64,000 nucleotides of DNA, from positions 45,797,001-45,861,000 of the forward strand of contig NC_134371.1 of assembly GCF_035582795.1 (NCBI RefSeq), written 5' to 3'. A program made the position numbers and the translations under genes. Shown here piece by piece: positions 36,786 to 49,900 of this stretch. The DNA is from Mycteria americana (lineage: Eukaryota > Chordata > Aves > Ciconiiformes > Ciconiidae). The notes beneath the pieces were generated by a model. The model made no database searches and was not told the DNA's origin. It was given only the letters and a program-made list of their open reading frames with translations. How positions within the stretch are numbered: position 1 is the stretch's first letter; each line of letters opens with the position of its first letter.

Positions 36786-39700
36786 TTTCTGTACTATTTA
36801 CCAGTATGAAGCTCTGGTCTTCATAAAGCAAAAAAAGCAAGCAACCAAAAAACCCCAAAATAACAAAAAGAAAAACCCCAACCAAACAAAAAAAACAAGC
36901 AACCCAACCCCACAAACCTCTTAAAAGAAAAACTTGAGAATCAAGAAATTTCCTGTTGAAGACCCAGAGGTAGGCAGCATATTGTTATGCTAAGTAAAAT
37001 GAATGCTTTCAGAACAGTTATCTGTGAGATCTCTTATACTAACAAATTAGGTGATTAAAAACACATAGGTTATTTCATGATGGATGCCTTCATTAATGCT
37101 TAATAAAAATTTCAATTAAATTTTAAAGATGTATTAGTTGCAATTACACAAAGATGAACACTTGCAAAAAAATTTGTATGTATTGTTCCAAATACAAATT
37201 ATTCGTAATTGTATTTTACACAGAAGTAATAGCTCAAAAGTTAGATAGGCTGTTTCAGTCCAGTAAGGAAACTGGCAAAAATCTGTCCTTCAGCTGGTTT
37301 CAGATTCGACCCAAAATTGCTGAGATTGAAGAAGTGTTCTCCCACATCCAACTACTGTTGGGGAAAAGAAAGAAAAGAAAAAAAGAGATACAATAAAAAC
37401 TACATTGCAAAACTTCAAGAGTGGCATTTAAATGCTGTTTTACCTTGCTTAGTAGCTGGTGGATATCTCCTATATGTAAAGTTACATGCACTTCACAGCA
37501 GTCCAGAAAAGGCTCAAACATCTACCAAAGCCAGTAGAAGTCATCTAATTCTTACAGGTTCCCCTTAAGAGATCCTGGCTGTTTGTATACTGTCTTTGAG
37601 TCAGTACAGTAATATTCAGCTGTAAATACTAAAAGTATGAGCTCAGTCATGTTTCTTCATCAACATATAAATGAAAGTATAACACACATGGGTATGCATG
37701 GTGTACTAAGTACCCCCCAGCATGGTCGGATAAATTGCCCTGCCATTCATTACCTTTTTCAATACAGATAGACAATCAAAATACCACTCCTATTATGTTT
37801 AAAAGTCAGATACATACAAGTCCTTTTGTACTGATACCAATTACCTGCATAGTTATGTGGCAGTAGGTAGATGTGAATCTCTGGGGCCAAAGCCTTGACC
37901 CTGCCTTAAAATAAAAGAATGAGTTTGCTACTTCTTAAGATCTGAAATATTGTTCAACTAATTGAGTAGTATCTTCAAAAGAAAAAAAGTAAAAACAAAG
38001 TAGAGGTGTATTTCTCAAATTAGTATTGTTAGTCCAGATAAGTACTTATCATTGGAGCCACAGGAAATTTCAGACAGATTAGGCTTCCAGAGGAAGGACT
38101 ATCCCAGCTAGGCAACTATGAACACATGGCATACCATGGAAACTTCAGGTTCATAGTGCTGGGTTTGTTGAGCTTTTACCCAGAGAACTGAAGAGTAACT
38201 GCATAGGCCCTGTCACACAAAAGCTCCGCAACCTTACCTCCTGCGAAAACCTTCACAGTACCTCCAATTAAAATTGGCAGACATTTTCTTCTAATGACCC
38301 CTAGCCAAACGCCCACTGCAGCTGTACTGCTACCAACTGCATCAGACCAGTCAGCACTGGAGACTCCACTGATCTTACCGTTTCTGATCAGAGCTGCTTT
38401 GTAGAAGTTCTGTGGATCTGTTCCTTCTGGTTTCAAGGAAGCTCATATGTAATGAAATGGCATCAGAAAGACAAAAAGGAATTAAAAGAGTCCCTGGATC
38501 CAAACCCAAGAGCTGCAAGATACTAAATCCCAATGATAACTTAAGACAGGTGTCTTGGTTTAAATAATTTTCATGGGTCTTGGTCAGTCATGAATATTGT
38601 GCTATCCATTACACTGCTAGCTCAAGTACATAATACAGATCAAATTAAATCCAAAAGTCAGAAAGGACTACTAATTGGAAAAAAAAAAAGCAAAGTCCTC
38701 AAATTACTGCACTTGTAAGAGAGACTGGCACGAGCTAGTGTTTGCACAAGCTGTATCAAAATGTTCACTATCTTCATTGTAATTAGGCGGCACTCTCCAC
38801 TTTAAGGTCAAAGATTGTTTCTCAAATACCTGGATTTTGCCTGCAAGTAAACCATTCTTTCACTGTATTTCCCAACAATGGCAGCGGAGGAGGAACACTG
38901 AAGGAACAATCGGAAATCAGTAATCCATTCTCCCTGACAAAACACTGGCCTTGCAGCCTCTCTGCCCAAGAAGGTACTTGTTTCAGAAACTCATAGGCTG
39001 CAGGTTAAAAACTAATGAGACCAAAAGAAGCCTTCTAGTGGCAAATAAAGTAAATTAAAGTTGTCCTCATTGTTTTGACAGAATCCATGCAATCTCCTGG
39101 CAGATTGCAAAGGCAGTTCTAATAATCTACTAGCCAGGGTATTTCTTAAATGGCCAATACAGTTTTTCTCCTCCCATATTAAATGAGAACTCAGTATTTT
39201 AGTTTTAAGCTTCAACAAGTTCTTTCCACTGCAGTGTAAGCTTTGTTTCAAGCTCAGATTTAAAATCAGATAACAAAAATATAAGCAGACAATACCTGAA
39301 CAACCTCAGTATTAAAAGATTTCTAATACTAAGGATCATGGTGACAAAGGAAAGACTAACAATTCAGAAAACAATAAATAAGAGCAGGGAGGAAGAAAAA
39401 AAATTGAGTTTGTTATTTTTGCTTCTTTGAATACTATAGAATGAAGTGCATCATTAGAAATTCAAGCACTGTTTGTTACCTTCTGGACCTTTAAAAACAT
39501 CCTAATATTTAAATATCATACCTAGATGACCTGCATCACACAGAAGCAAAAAAGGCACAAACATCAATTTATTTCTACCTTCAGGTCACTTCATGGTCAT
39601 GAATGAGTCACACTTAACGTTCTTCCTATTTTTGGGCTGCTGCATTTCTTTGTTAGCTACATCTTCCTTATAAGGTACCTATTACAGAAAATCCCTTATT

Positions 39701-40666
39701 CATACAAAGTTTCACTTAGTCTGAAAATGAAACGTGGAGGAACCCAAACACTCTTCAACTGGCAATGAACATGCAGGGAAAAGCTGACACCCAATACAAA
39801 GGAATTAATTGAGAGTTTATTCCAGATGGTTCTCCTCACTTAGTATACAAGTCATCAGAATAATCTATCAAATAGACTTGGACTTTAATGATATGATTTT
39901 TTTTCTGTAACGCATTTTGGTTTTTGCTTCTAACCACCTGTTTAAAAAAAAATCTGCCAGATGAAATGTTCAGCACAAACTGCAATCCTTACTATTTGTA
40001 GAAAATATGACTTAAAAAAGGACACTATCAGGTAATTCTTATTTTAAATGTTTACACTTATAAAAATGCTTTGGAAGCTTGAAACTGAAATCCTTTGTAA
40101 TAATTTTCTTCTTCCTACCTCCCTCTTCCCATCTTAAATGCCTTTATTAGCCCAGGATTACCATAAATGACAGAGTGCAGCTGCTGATTAAAAACATTAA
40201 AAGACCACAAATGGATAAATTGCATTTAAAAAAAATGGAAGCTTACATGGATATTTTCCAAACAAATAAAATGCATAGATGGCTACAGTACTCATCCATC
40301 AACCTTTACAGTGTCTGCTTGAGGTAGCCTTTCTAATGAATTACTAGACAAGCCCCAACATAATCTAAGTCTTTGCCTCAAAACCACTCTCTCCTTGAAA
40401 GTCCACTCTCAATTTAACACCAGTGGTGATCAACAACATAATACATTTTAAAAGCTTTTGAAAAAACAGCAGATACAGTGGACATAAATGTTAGTTCTAA
40501 ATCTGCAGCCCTCAATGTACATTGTATGCACATAAATATCTCAGCTATAATACACATTCAAGATCCATCCCTAAAAGCCATCCTATTATGTAAAGCACAG
40601 CCATGCTAACTTCAGGATACAAACCATAATTCCACGTCTGCAAAACGAAAGTAGAATTAGTGGCAG

Positions 40667-40672
40667 TTTATT
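40667..40672 (-). other. PRPF38B: Candidate polyadenylation signal of PRPF38B
   Basis: AATAAA on the minus strand about 345 nt after the stop, implying a short 3' UTR. Other sites further on are possible. Confidence 0.5.
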
Positions 40673-41014
40673 GCCTTATACAAATTTAACCAACATGGCA
40701 ACCATGCCAAAGGAATTAAAACATTTTCAGGACATATGTACAGACTGTACATTTCAGAAACATCTGAACAATAAAAATGCAAGAACAATCTCTGCATTAC
40801 AAATTAAACTAAACAAATGGTCTGAAACCGTCAATGCATTGAATGGGTTTACAAAGGCACTTCCCTACCCAAAATAGGAAATGACAATCTGCAGCCTAGA
40901 GGGAGGTTGGAGAAGAGTGCTCATCAACTACTGCACAATCTCAACTTTAAGAAAAAATAAGCAGGATTTAATCAAACATTTATAGGATTCAATGTGATCC
41001 ACTTCTGAAAGAGT

Positions 41015-41867
41015 TCACACAGTCTCATCTTTGTTTTTATGTTGCTTTTCTTGGCTCTCCTGTTCCGTACTTTGGCTCCTTCGACGATCATGTTTGTCTG
41101 AATGGTCCTTGCTATCACTGTGATCATGTTTGTGGGAACGTTCTTTGCTTCTGCTACGCTTTCTAGATTTTTCTTTGCTGGGACTCTGGTCTCGTTTTCT
41201 GGACTTCTCAACACTATCTGTTCTTCCTCTGCTTCTGCTTCTACTTCGTTTATTTGACTTCTCTTTACTTTCATTTTTATGTTTACTCGATTTCTCTTTG
41301 CTCCTGCTTCTGCTGCGCTTACCTGTATTCTTACTTCGGCTCCTACTCCTATGCTTTCTTTCCCGGCTTCGACTTCTACTATGTTTTCTCTCTTTTTTGG
41401 AATCCCTCTTGTCATCCCGGTGTTTCTTGTCATCCTTGTCATCCTTGTGTCTTCTCTCTTCTATGTCACCCTTACTTTTCCTTTCTTTTGATCTTTCTCT
41501 AGATCGATCTTTTTCCCTCTCACTACCTCTTTCCTTATCATAATCTCTCTCTTTTTTCCGGCTCCGTTCATTTTCTTTCTCTCGCTCCCTATCCCTGTCT
41601 CTTCTGTCTCCTTTCCTGTCACGACTTCGACTACGGCTTCTGTATCTGTCCCTGCTTCTGCTTCGCCTTCGTTCCAGTGTGCGATCAGTACTTCGAGATC
41701 TCCGCCTTTCTTTTTCTCTCTCCTTAGCTTCACGTTCTAATCTCTGCCGTTCTCTTTCTCGTTCTAGCTCTCTGTCAAAACTAGATGATCCATGGCCTTC
41801 CCGATGATGACTTCTGCTTCTGGATCTTCTGGGAGACCTCCTGGGACTGATGGATCGTCTTGGAGAC
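41015..41867 (-). CDS. PRPF38B: PRPF38B exon 6 (RS tail and stop)
   Basis: Residues 264-547. Starts RSPRRSISPRRSPRRSRSRS and continues with long alternating R/S, R/E, R/D and K/S stretches. The repetitive composition creates long but meaningless ORFs in the other frames and on the opposite strand. Stop at 41015-41017. Confidence 0.96.
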
Positions 41868-44800
41868 CTTTTAAAATAAAAGATATTCAATATGAAACAC
41901 ACTTTTAAAGTTAAGGGAGCCTCTTTACTTTCCAATTTATACTTTACATACACAGTCTGTAATGTTAAATACCAAATATCATCTGATTATTTTAATCCAT
42001 TAGCATCCATAAACTGTTTTGCCTGTTGCCTTAAAAACTCTCTCAGTGAAAAGACGACATGTTTCTGGTAATAAGTAGTTCAGTATCGAACTTTTAACAT
42101 TCATTTTCAATATAACGTGTATATGACCTTGAACGTCTACGTTCTGCATGCCGGTCTATTTCTTCCATTCCCTCCTTGCCATCTTTCTTGATCTTTCTGG
42201 GTCTGCTTTTAATTTGCTGGTCAATGGTTTTCTGGACTGGCACAGGAATTCTTGGAAACAACGTGGAAAACCATTCAAGCTTAGTGAGGAAGGAACGAAG
42301 CATCTCCCCGATGGTCATAACACAACCCCCACCTGCCTTCACATCCAGGTCCTACAAAATACAAGCAAAAAATATCCTGATGGTCAAAAATATTCTTTAC
42401 TGATTTTCAAAAAAAAAAAAAATGCTGCTACATTACTGCCCTCTTGAAGTCTCATGATTATGAGTTTACTTGTCTCATATTCTAATACATTTCCTTAGAA
42501 AAATTCAAACTCTGCACCCTTTGGATTTGGCAGTATGTTACAGATAGGGAATGGGACTTAATATATATGCATGCAGGCACATACTAATCCTGCAGCCATC
42601 TGGATGGTAAGGGACTGTCGATGAAGAGATTAACGCGAAATCCCCTTACACAGTCTGGTTATATGGTATGATCTTGTATTTTATTTAAATGCCACAAAGT
42701 TGAGAAGTCCTCTCAAACTACATTTAACACTCCATTTTGTGATGTACAACTGCATACCATCATACCCAACCCTGTGGCCTAAATCATTTAAGGACTACAT
42801 CATTGCCTATCTAAAAATGATCATAGAAAAACCTCTAGTACAAAATGGCATCCTAACAGAATTGGAAGCAATAGCAAACCAACTGCCATGAAGCAGTGAG
42901 GTTTCTAATTTAGAAATATGTAAAAAAATAAATAAATGAACAAATAATTGGAAACGCATAATCCATGATGACCATTGTCTCTGAAAAGGGTCATTACCGC
43001 ATGAAGGCCTTCTTGCTATGCCCTCTCACAGCTCAGGACATGTTAGTCAGCTATTGTCAGTCCCAAACCTATAGTGCAAGCACACAAGGAAAGTGAGATT
43101 TGTTATCTAAACAGGAAGAGAAAATCTAAATGTAAAACTGCTTGCACTCACACACATTTAAGTGTTCAGATATACAGTTTTCCCAAATATAATCGCTGCA
43201 GAGATCTAAAGAAGAAAAAAAGGAGTTAAACGTAGCACCTGGAGAGTATGTACAGTTAAACAAAATAAACATAAGAAGCATTTTGAAAAGTAACTCTGTA
43301 TCCTGGGAAGTTTTTCACAGCAGCATGACAAAAGATGAACTGCTTCCACATATTTAAGAACTGGAGGAAAAAAAAAATCCTGTAGGTTTAAATAATTCCA
43401 TAAATACAAATTTGCTTCATCCTATCGAGCTTCACCAGGACTGGTAAGAAACTTAAGACAAGCAGCCCCAAGCGCTTTTTCCTACATAACACAAAGCTAC
43501 TGAAAGCAGCTGGGAAAGAAACACTAATTCCAAAAATATACTGGGAGATTTTAAACAACAATAAACAAATATATGCTGATAACCAGTATCTGCAAGAACT
43601 GAAATGTATAAACTAAAAAAGGTGCTTTGAATAATGATCCAGTTAAGACCTGCACAATGAATCGCACTTGTGATCGCTTTATTGTCCTGGAAATCAACTT
43701 GTTTGTGGGACCCTGAAAATGAAGCCACCCCAATCCTCCTCATAAGGTTACAATGCAACATTGCAGAGAAGAGTTCATATTAACTAGCACCACCTGGGGG
43801 AGAAGGAGGATAGCACAGCAATGCGATCAAGATTTAAATTTGTTTTGATTTTTGTTACAAACATACAACAACACAGGTTTACCTAAAATAACAGCTGTTT
43901 CCTTTGCACAGTGTTTTTTGATACTTAGCATAAAAGAAGCTGTTTAAAATAAATACACTGCATTGCAGTCAGATACAGGTATAATTAACGCCATTTTTAA
44001 CGCAAGTATTCGGACATCATTTGCAACTGCAACATTTGAAATTTCTTGAAGTAGATGCCTACTGCCACACTGAAGAGGGCAAGTGATCCTTCCTGTTCCA
44101 TTCTTAAATCTAGGATGTGATTTAAAACCTGCTCAATAAATATAAATTGCAACAGTATGTAGCAGATTGTACATTCAACTTCATAGACTGAGAAATGTCA
44201 CCCACCAGCTCCTACTCCGTTTCTCCAAACAGTAAATCAGGACTATGGTACCAAAGGTATTCTCCTATCTGACTGCATAATAATGCAGCCTCTTTACTGA
44301 ACTTCTTCAGTTAGCAACTTATGTTTCTTTTTTTGCCCCATTAGCAAAGACATTAAGGTTACTAGAAACAACACCACCTTATGCAGCAATTAAGCTGGCT
44401 GTTTCTCCTGTGAAGAAATCCTGGGTTTAGTTATTCCAGGACATGAAAAATAACCAGAGAGATTTTGGTAATATTTTTTCAAGGTGAATGTTGGTTTTTA
44501 CTATATACTTCCCACTCTTCTATGTAAGCACCAGTTCCCCCTGTCCCAGTAATAAATGCAAAATACAAATTCAGCACTCTCAAGACTTACTATACCTTGC
44601 CTAAAAATATTTCTTTTTCTAAAAACTGCACAGAAGCCACACTCACACAGCCCGCTGTCTGCATTCTGATTTGATAAACCTGTTTCTCATGGCTTTGTAA
44701 TATTTGACATAGTAACATCCTAACCAATGGAAAATTCTGTTAAATCTTTGAAACCTAAGAAAAATGACCCAGGTCCCAGCTCAGATCTGCTTCCTGCACT

Positions 44801-47800
44801 AATTAATGAAATTACAAGAACATAACATTGCAACATTCAAACTACAGAAAACCTTATCAAACAGTGTTTAAACCTACAGTAGTAACATGAAAAGAAACAA
44901 AAGAAAACAAATTATTACCCTCGCCGACATACCTCTTCATCATCAAGAAAGGATTCAAACCAGTCCCATAGATCTGTAGGTGGTTGTGTGTACCTTTAAG
45001 TACAAAAAGAATGTAAAATTTTAATACAGCTTTCTGTATATTAAATTAGTCATTAGTTGATTACATTGATACTTACCTAATATACATAAATCCAAGAGCC
45101 CTAATATATGGAGAGTCTGTATGAGTAATAAGGCCCATCACTTGCTTACGAGTGAGTTTCAGTGTAAATAATTTGTAGAGCAGACAAAAGGCAGTAGACA
45201 CAATTCCTCCAGTTCCAACACCACGCACCTTTCAAAAGGAAAAAGAGTTAGGTGACAATGTAGGAAGTCAAAGACATTACCCCAATTCTACCAAAGAATA
45301 TGAGAACTAACACAGGATAAACGCTAAACCTACAAACAGAGCTATGTGGAACAAGTAACGCTACTTGCATCCACAGCTCTGGAAGCAAGGGGAATATATC
45401 AACTCTCTGTAATAAATACTTTTACATCTAGGGACTGAGCCAACATACAAGCAGGTTTTAGCTATGCTTGGGGAATTTATTTACCAGACAGAAAAATTTA
45501 AGGCAGCACGTACTTCTACTTACCCCTCCACACATCCCTGTCTGGCCTGCTGTTTTTCTGCTCCCCTTTTCCCATGGTTCAACATGCGTAACCTGAAAGG
45601 GTAGGGTGGGGGGGAGGAAAGAAAGAAAGAAAATTACAATTACAACCTCCATAATGTTTAGCTGTGTATACGAATCTAATTTAAACAATGGCTATCCTAA
45701 ATCAATCTTAAATACCTTGTCTTCTCCTATCAAATTCAAGATCAAGTCTGCTTTGTCATTAAAACAAAGCATTTGGCTTTTTTAATTACCACATGAAGAA
45801 ATCATGGATGAAGTTAAAAAAAAAACAAAAACAACAAAACACACCAAAGCAAGCATCCATGCTTATTCTGTACTCCATGTACTTTCAAATACTTTATGAC
45901 TAAATCCCATCATTACTATTTTCTATGGTGACTAAACAATTACCTTAAACTGTCTCTTAACAAGTTTAGCGATACCTGCTGATGACAGCTACAGAAGTCA
46001 AAATCAACAGTCTCATATTCATAAATCGCATTTATGCAGTGAGCTTAACTAGATTTCTTTTGAGTATCACCTACAATTAGGACAAAAGAAAGATGTCTAT
46101 GAAGTGTAGTATTTTAATCTAAAAAGCCAGTGTTTTTTCTTGTAGACTGCAGTGATGTTCTTGGATAAAATGGTTCCTAAGTACTACTGAGTAAAGCTTG
46201 CCTAATTCAAATCTTTTGAGATGCATTGAGAGATGAGTGCGCGAACACAGTCAACCAACACCATTCCTTAAATTTGACAATAACAGTCATAAACAAGTTA
46301 AGAACCATAAAACTGCCTAAGCTACATTTGAAATTGTGAAATTCAGAGAAGTAATGTCTGGCTCAATAAACAAGTATATTTCCTAAACATGTCAACTTCA
46401 AAAAAAATAAGTAAAAGCAAGACAAAAAAAAGATACAATGGTGTTACACTGGATTGGGGTTAAGAGTGTGTGGCCAAGTTGTACTGTAGTTCACAAAATA
46501 AAATTATTTAACAATACATGAAACAAAACTAATTATGTACACAATGACATGAACTCAGAGATACACTAACAGCTGAAGTTGCTGAACTTTTTTACAGTTA
46601 CTCTCTCATCCAAATAGGAAAGATGAGAGATGCCAATACCATACAATTCAAAATCCACTATGACTTCCTATATTATTAGCATCATAGGAGAAGTTCACAA
46701 ATACTACGTAAATAAGACTGCGCATCCTTCTGATTATTTTCGGTTTTGCCTCTCACAGGAAATGAAAAATATTTTTTAGTCAAAGGATCAAATATGACAC
46801 TATCACAGTGGTAATCTTCAAATTTTTTAATTAGTTACATTTATTGGCCACAATCAATATAAACATCCTGGGTTTGACAGATATCAATAAAAAATCCCAA
46901 AGCCCTGAAAACAATGCTCATTTCAGAAAAGAGTATTTAAAGTTTTGACACTACAAAGACTGCTGTGTATGTTTAACTTGTTGGAAGTATACAGCTTAAA
47001 TGAAGCTGAGGACATGCACATGGTGCTAAGATCAGGGATAAAGAAAGAGGAAGTCATCCACTTTGCAGATACAGAACTGAAACAGGAGACCAGAACAAGT
47101 GAATTAATTCAAATATCTAGACAGAATCCGTATCTTCAGAGATGGTCCCTATCATTAACTGCCTGTGTGACTTGAGATCATTTTTCCTGAGAATTCAGCA
47201 CCCAGCATTCTCAAATTTTTTAAATGAGCCACTTGGTTCCCAAAGACAAATACACTCAAAAATACACCTGCTATGATGGATATTGTGCTCATTCAAAACA
47301 ACCCAAACAAACAACAACAAAAAAACCACCTCAGCACTTTTTCAGGAATCTTAAAACACAGAATTCAAATTTTCTGAATATCAATGAAGTACCTTAAGCA
47401 TCAGGTTATCTTCTCCCTCACATTTATTACTCATGAGTAAGTAAGGGGCTGAGTTTTCTCTTTATTTGGCATGCAGTTTTGAGTCAGAATAACTGTCAAG
47501 TTCAGTAAACAAACTTTATTTACGTTAGATTAATAAGCGAATATTTAATGGTATGTCAAAATTCTTCCGCAATTTAAGATTAAGCCACTTATGGAATGAA
47601 ACACTGAGACAAGCAAATGAACTGTTTGACCTACTGCAGTTGAGCTCTACCAATACTAAGACAACGAATCACACCAAGTATTTTTTACTACATCTGAAAT
47701 GGTCCATGTAAAATACAGTAAGGTCTCAAATTTTCTGAAAATAATTGTTTTAAGAAATTTTTCAGCTCTTGCCATCACTTGCAAAAATAAACTTTGCTGC

Positions 47801-49284
47801 TTTCCAGTCTGATAGTCAGAATGAATTATTTCTCTCTCATATGCAGCAAATGGTAAATTAACTGAAGAGATACTTTGTCGACAATCTATATTACTCTAAG
47901 TATTAGGGGAATTAAGTAGTCTCGTCCAAATGACAGAGCACAAGCAGAGAAGTGCTGTCATTAAGAGGAAAAACGGTAGCACTGTCTTCATAAGTAAGTG
48001 CAAACAATGCCAAAAATCTCCAAATACTTCCGTGGAGTTATTTTTCACAATTATAGTGCTCTAAGTAACTTGACTTGCCCTGGTTAAATGACACAAAAAG
48101 ACTACCTTTTTTTTTTTATTTCAAAGTATATTGAAACCCACTGACACAGTAACATCAAGCAGAATCGCTTCACTTGAGAAAGATATCTCAATAACCACCA
48201 AAGTACAGCTGACTGAAGACAGCAGCCTGAATTATCTAAGTTTTGCTCTCATTATCAGAACAAAGAATGTGGCTGGGTTGATGAGCATTAATTATGCATA
48301 CCTCTACCTGGGAGACTGGCTTGATGGAAGCCTCGCTGCAAAACTGATTCAATCCTGCTAACAAAACAAGAACTGAGACATGGGTGCACTGATACAGTCC
48401 AGTTATCTCCCCAGCACATCCTACCTAACGCCAAGAAAAGCACTAAAACGAACTAGTTTTTGATTCGGTGTGGAAGGGGGGATCCTAAGCTCTAACTGAG
48501 GAAGAAGGCCACATGCAAACTCCTGTTGAAACCACCTACAGTCACCACCATACCTTTTGCGCGGTTATACGATGTGTCGGCAACTCCTAGGCTGCGGGGA
48601 GTGCTCGTCTCTAGACGTGGCATGCAGATAGGGTCCCCTCCCCACTCTCTCCGACTGAGAGCGTAGTCCTTAGACGGCCATTTCATCCCCATTGCCCTGG
48701 CTCACGCTGCCCACTTCAAAACTAACTCACCACTCCGCAATTCCAAATCCGACGCGAAACACACTTCTTTCCGTAAGAGAGAGAAGGCAGCACCTTGGAT
48801 TCTCCCAATTAAACAATAAAAAGGAGACGCGCTCCCGTCCCTTACCGCAAGATAAGGGGCAGGAAGGCAAGAGAGAGCACCCGCAGGCCGCAATCAAAGC
48901 CTTCCCCCTTCAAAAACCCCAGCCACAGGGAGGCTCGGGACAGGCGCCAGCACAGCCCCGAGGAGCCCGCGGCGCCCAGGGCGCGGCCCGCAGGCTCACC
49001 TTGAAGTAGATCTCGTCCACCACTTCATGGTAAGTCTTGAGCTCATAGAGCTGCACCTTGAAGTAGGGCGACGAGAGGATGTTGGTGAGGATCATGGGGT
49101 TCAGGTTCATGGTCTTCTCATTCCCCCACAGCGGCAGCACGTTGCCCTGCTTGCCTGAGGCCGCCGGCTTGGGGGCTCCGCTCTGCAGCTGCTGCTGGGC
49201 CGGCGGGACGGCGCCAGGCTGGTGCTGGGCCGCCTGCTGCCCCTGGCAGTTCCCGGCTCCGACAGCGGGGCTGTTGTTGGCCAT
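41015..49284 (-). CDS. PRPF38B: Pre-mRNA-splicing factor 38B, complete, 6 coding exons, 547 aa
   Basis: PRP38-family protein, linked to spliceosome activation in the nucleus. Exons (minus order): 49000-49284, 45524-45592, 45077-45228, 44933-44993, 42128-42351, 41015-41867; they total 1644 nt in one frame with a terminal stop. Residues about 46-240 form the PRP38 domain (GNVLPLWGNEKTMNLNPMIL, VRGVGTGGIVSTAFCLLYKL, CVMTIGEMLRSFLTKLEWFS). From about 260 to the end is an arginine/serine/lysine/aspartate-rich RS tail, ending KQHKNKDETV-like. Human PRPF38B is 546 aa and matches throughout. The start lies in GCCGCCATGG, an ideal Kozak context. The last exon holds the whole RS tail, and its upstream donor is weak (see findings). 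Confidence 0.97.
42128..42351 (-). CDS. PRPF38B: PRPF38B exon 5
   Basis: Residues 190-263, DLDVKAGGGCVMTIGEMLRS to DRHAERRRS. The donor is GTCATA, with C at +3 and poor complementarity to U1. Frame and the human match demand this junction. Confidence 0.93.
42352..44932 (-). other. PRPF38B intron 4
   Basis: About 2.6 kb. The only ORFs are short and unrecognised. Nothing resembling an RNA gene or transposon was noticed. Confidence 0.5.
44933..44993 (-). CDS. PRPF38B: PRPF38B exon 4
   Basis: Residues 169-189, YTQPPTDLWDWFESFLDDEE. Donor GTATGT. Confidence 0.96.
45077..45228 (-). CDS. PRPF38B: PRPF38B exon 3
   Basis: Residues 119-168, VRGVGTGGIVSTAFCLLYKL to SPYIRALGFMYI. Donor GTAAGT, phase 2. 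Confidence 0.96.
45524..45592 (-). CDS. PRPF38B: PRPF38B exon 2
   Basis: Residues 96-118: VTHVEPWEKGSRKTAGQTGM then CGG. Donor GTAAGT. Confidence 0.96.
45593..48999 (-). other. PRPF38B intron 1
   Basis: About 3.4 kb with a polypurine/GAAA-repeat tract at 45603-45632 and no recognised coding sequence or interspersed repeat. Confidence 0.6.
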
Positions 49285-49900
49285 GGCGGCTCAGGGCCCG
49301 GAGCGGGGCGGCGGCACGCGGCCTGCAAGGCGGACGAGCGGCCGCGCCACACCAGAGCGCGGGCTGCCGGGCCGGGCGCTGCCTCCGCCAACTGCTGACA
49401 AGATGGCGGACTCTGCGGAAGTGACGGCGTCGCCTTCCGGGGCTGAGCCGACCAATCCCCGCGGGCGAGCGCGGCGGCGCAAGATGGGGGCGGGAGAGAA
49501 GGAGAAGAGGTTGGGGCGCCCCCTCCCCCCGGGGTCAGCCCCTTCCCGCGGCCCGGCCGCGTGGTTCCTCCGCCGCCGCCTCCTCCTCCTCCTTCTCCTG
49601 TTAGTCGGCCGCCTCAGGGAGCCGGGGGGGCGAGAGCCGCCCCGCCGCCAGCTCGTCCCTCTCGCTTCTGAGCCGCCGAGAGTCGCCTTGTCCCTGGCCC
49701 GAGGCTCACCTCGGCCGCAGGGCTGCCTCGAGCCGGGCGGCGCTTGACGACCAGGCCGCGGGCCCTCCGGGCGGGGAGGTCCCGCCGGGGAAAGCGAGGG
49801 GACCCTGCGGTGTGCCGGGTCCCCACTCTGCCACCGTAACACGAGATACTAAGCCAGCGACTTAGCAAAATCGGAAGTTGCGCCCATCGGTCACCCTTGT
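48900..49900. promoter_or_regulatory. CpG-island promoter of PRPF38B
   Basis: Dense CG dinucleotides surround exon 1 and about 600 bp upstream. Features include an inverted CCAAT box at 49451-49457 (ATTGGT on the gene strand) and AAGATGGCGG-type YY1-like motifs at 49401 and 49483. No TATA box was seen. Confidence 0.8.
49000..49284 (-). CDS. PRPF38B: PRPF38B exon 1 (start)
   Basis: Residues 1-95. A Gln/Ala/Pro-rich leader (MANNSPAVGAGNCQGQQAAQ...) precedes the conserved PRP38 start. Donor GTGAGC. Confidence 0.96.

Larger units (their letters stand above)
33717..40640. other. Intergenic region between FNDC7 and PRPF38B 3' ends
   Basis: About 7 kb between convergent genes. No exon of a recognised family was found. 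It contains possible FNDC7 tail exons of low confidence (35424-35478, 35663-35717), tandem duplications at 36643-36785, A/C-rich tracts near 36830-36910, and a coding-looking minus ORF at 38176-38436. Confidence 0.6.

Noticed and set aside
41130-41543. Leu/Ser/Phe-rich ORFs on the plus strand opposite PRPF38B exon 6
   Set aside because: They are reverse-strand mirrors of the Arg/Ser/Lys/Glu repeats of the RS tail; repetitive codons leave the opposite frames open.
49079-49747. 222-codon plus-strand ORF across the PRPF38B promoter
   Set aside because: It lies antisense to exon 1 and the CpG island; high G+C removes stops. Its composition is Pro/Arg/Ala-rich with no recognisable domain.
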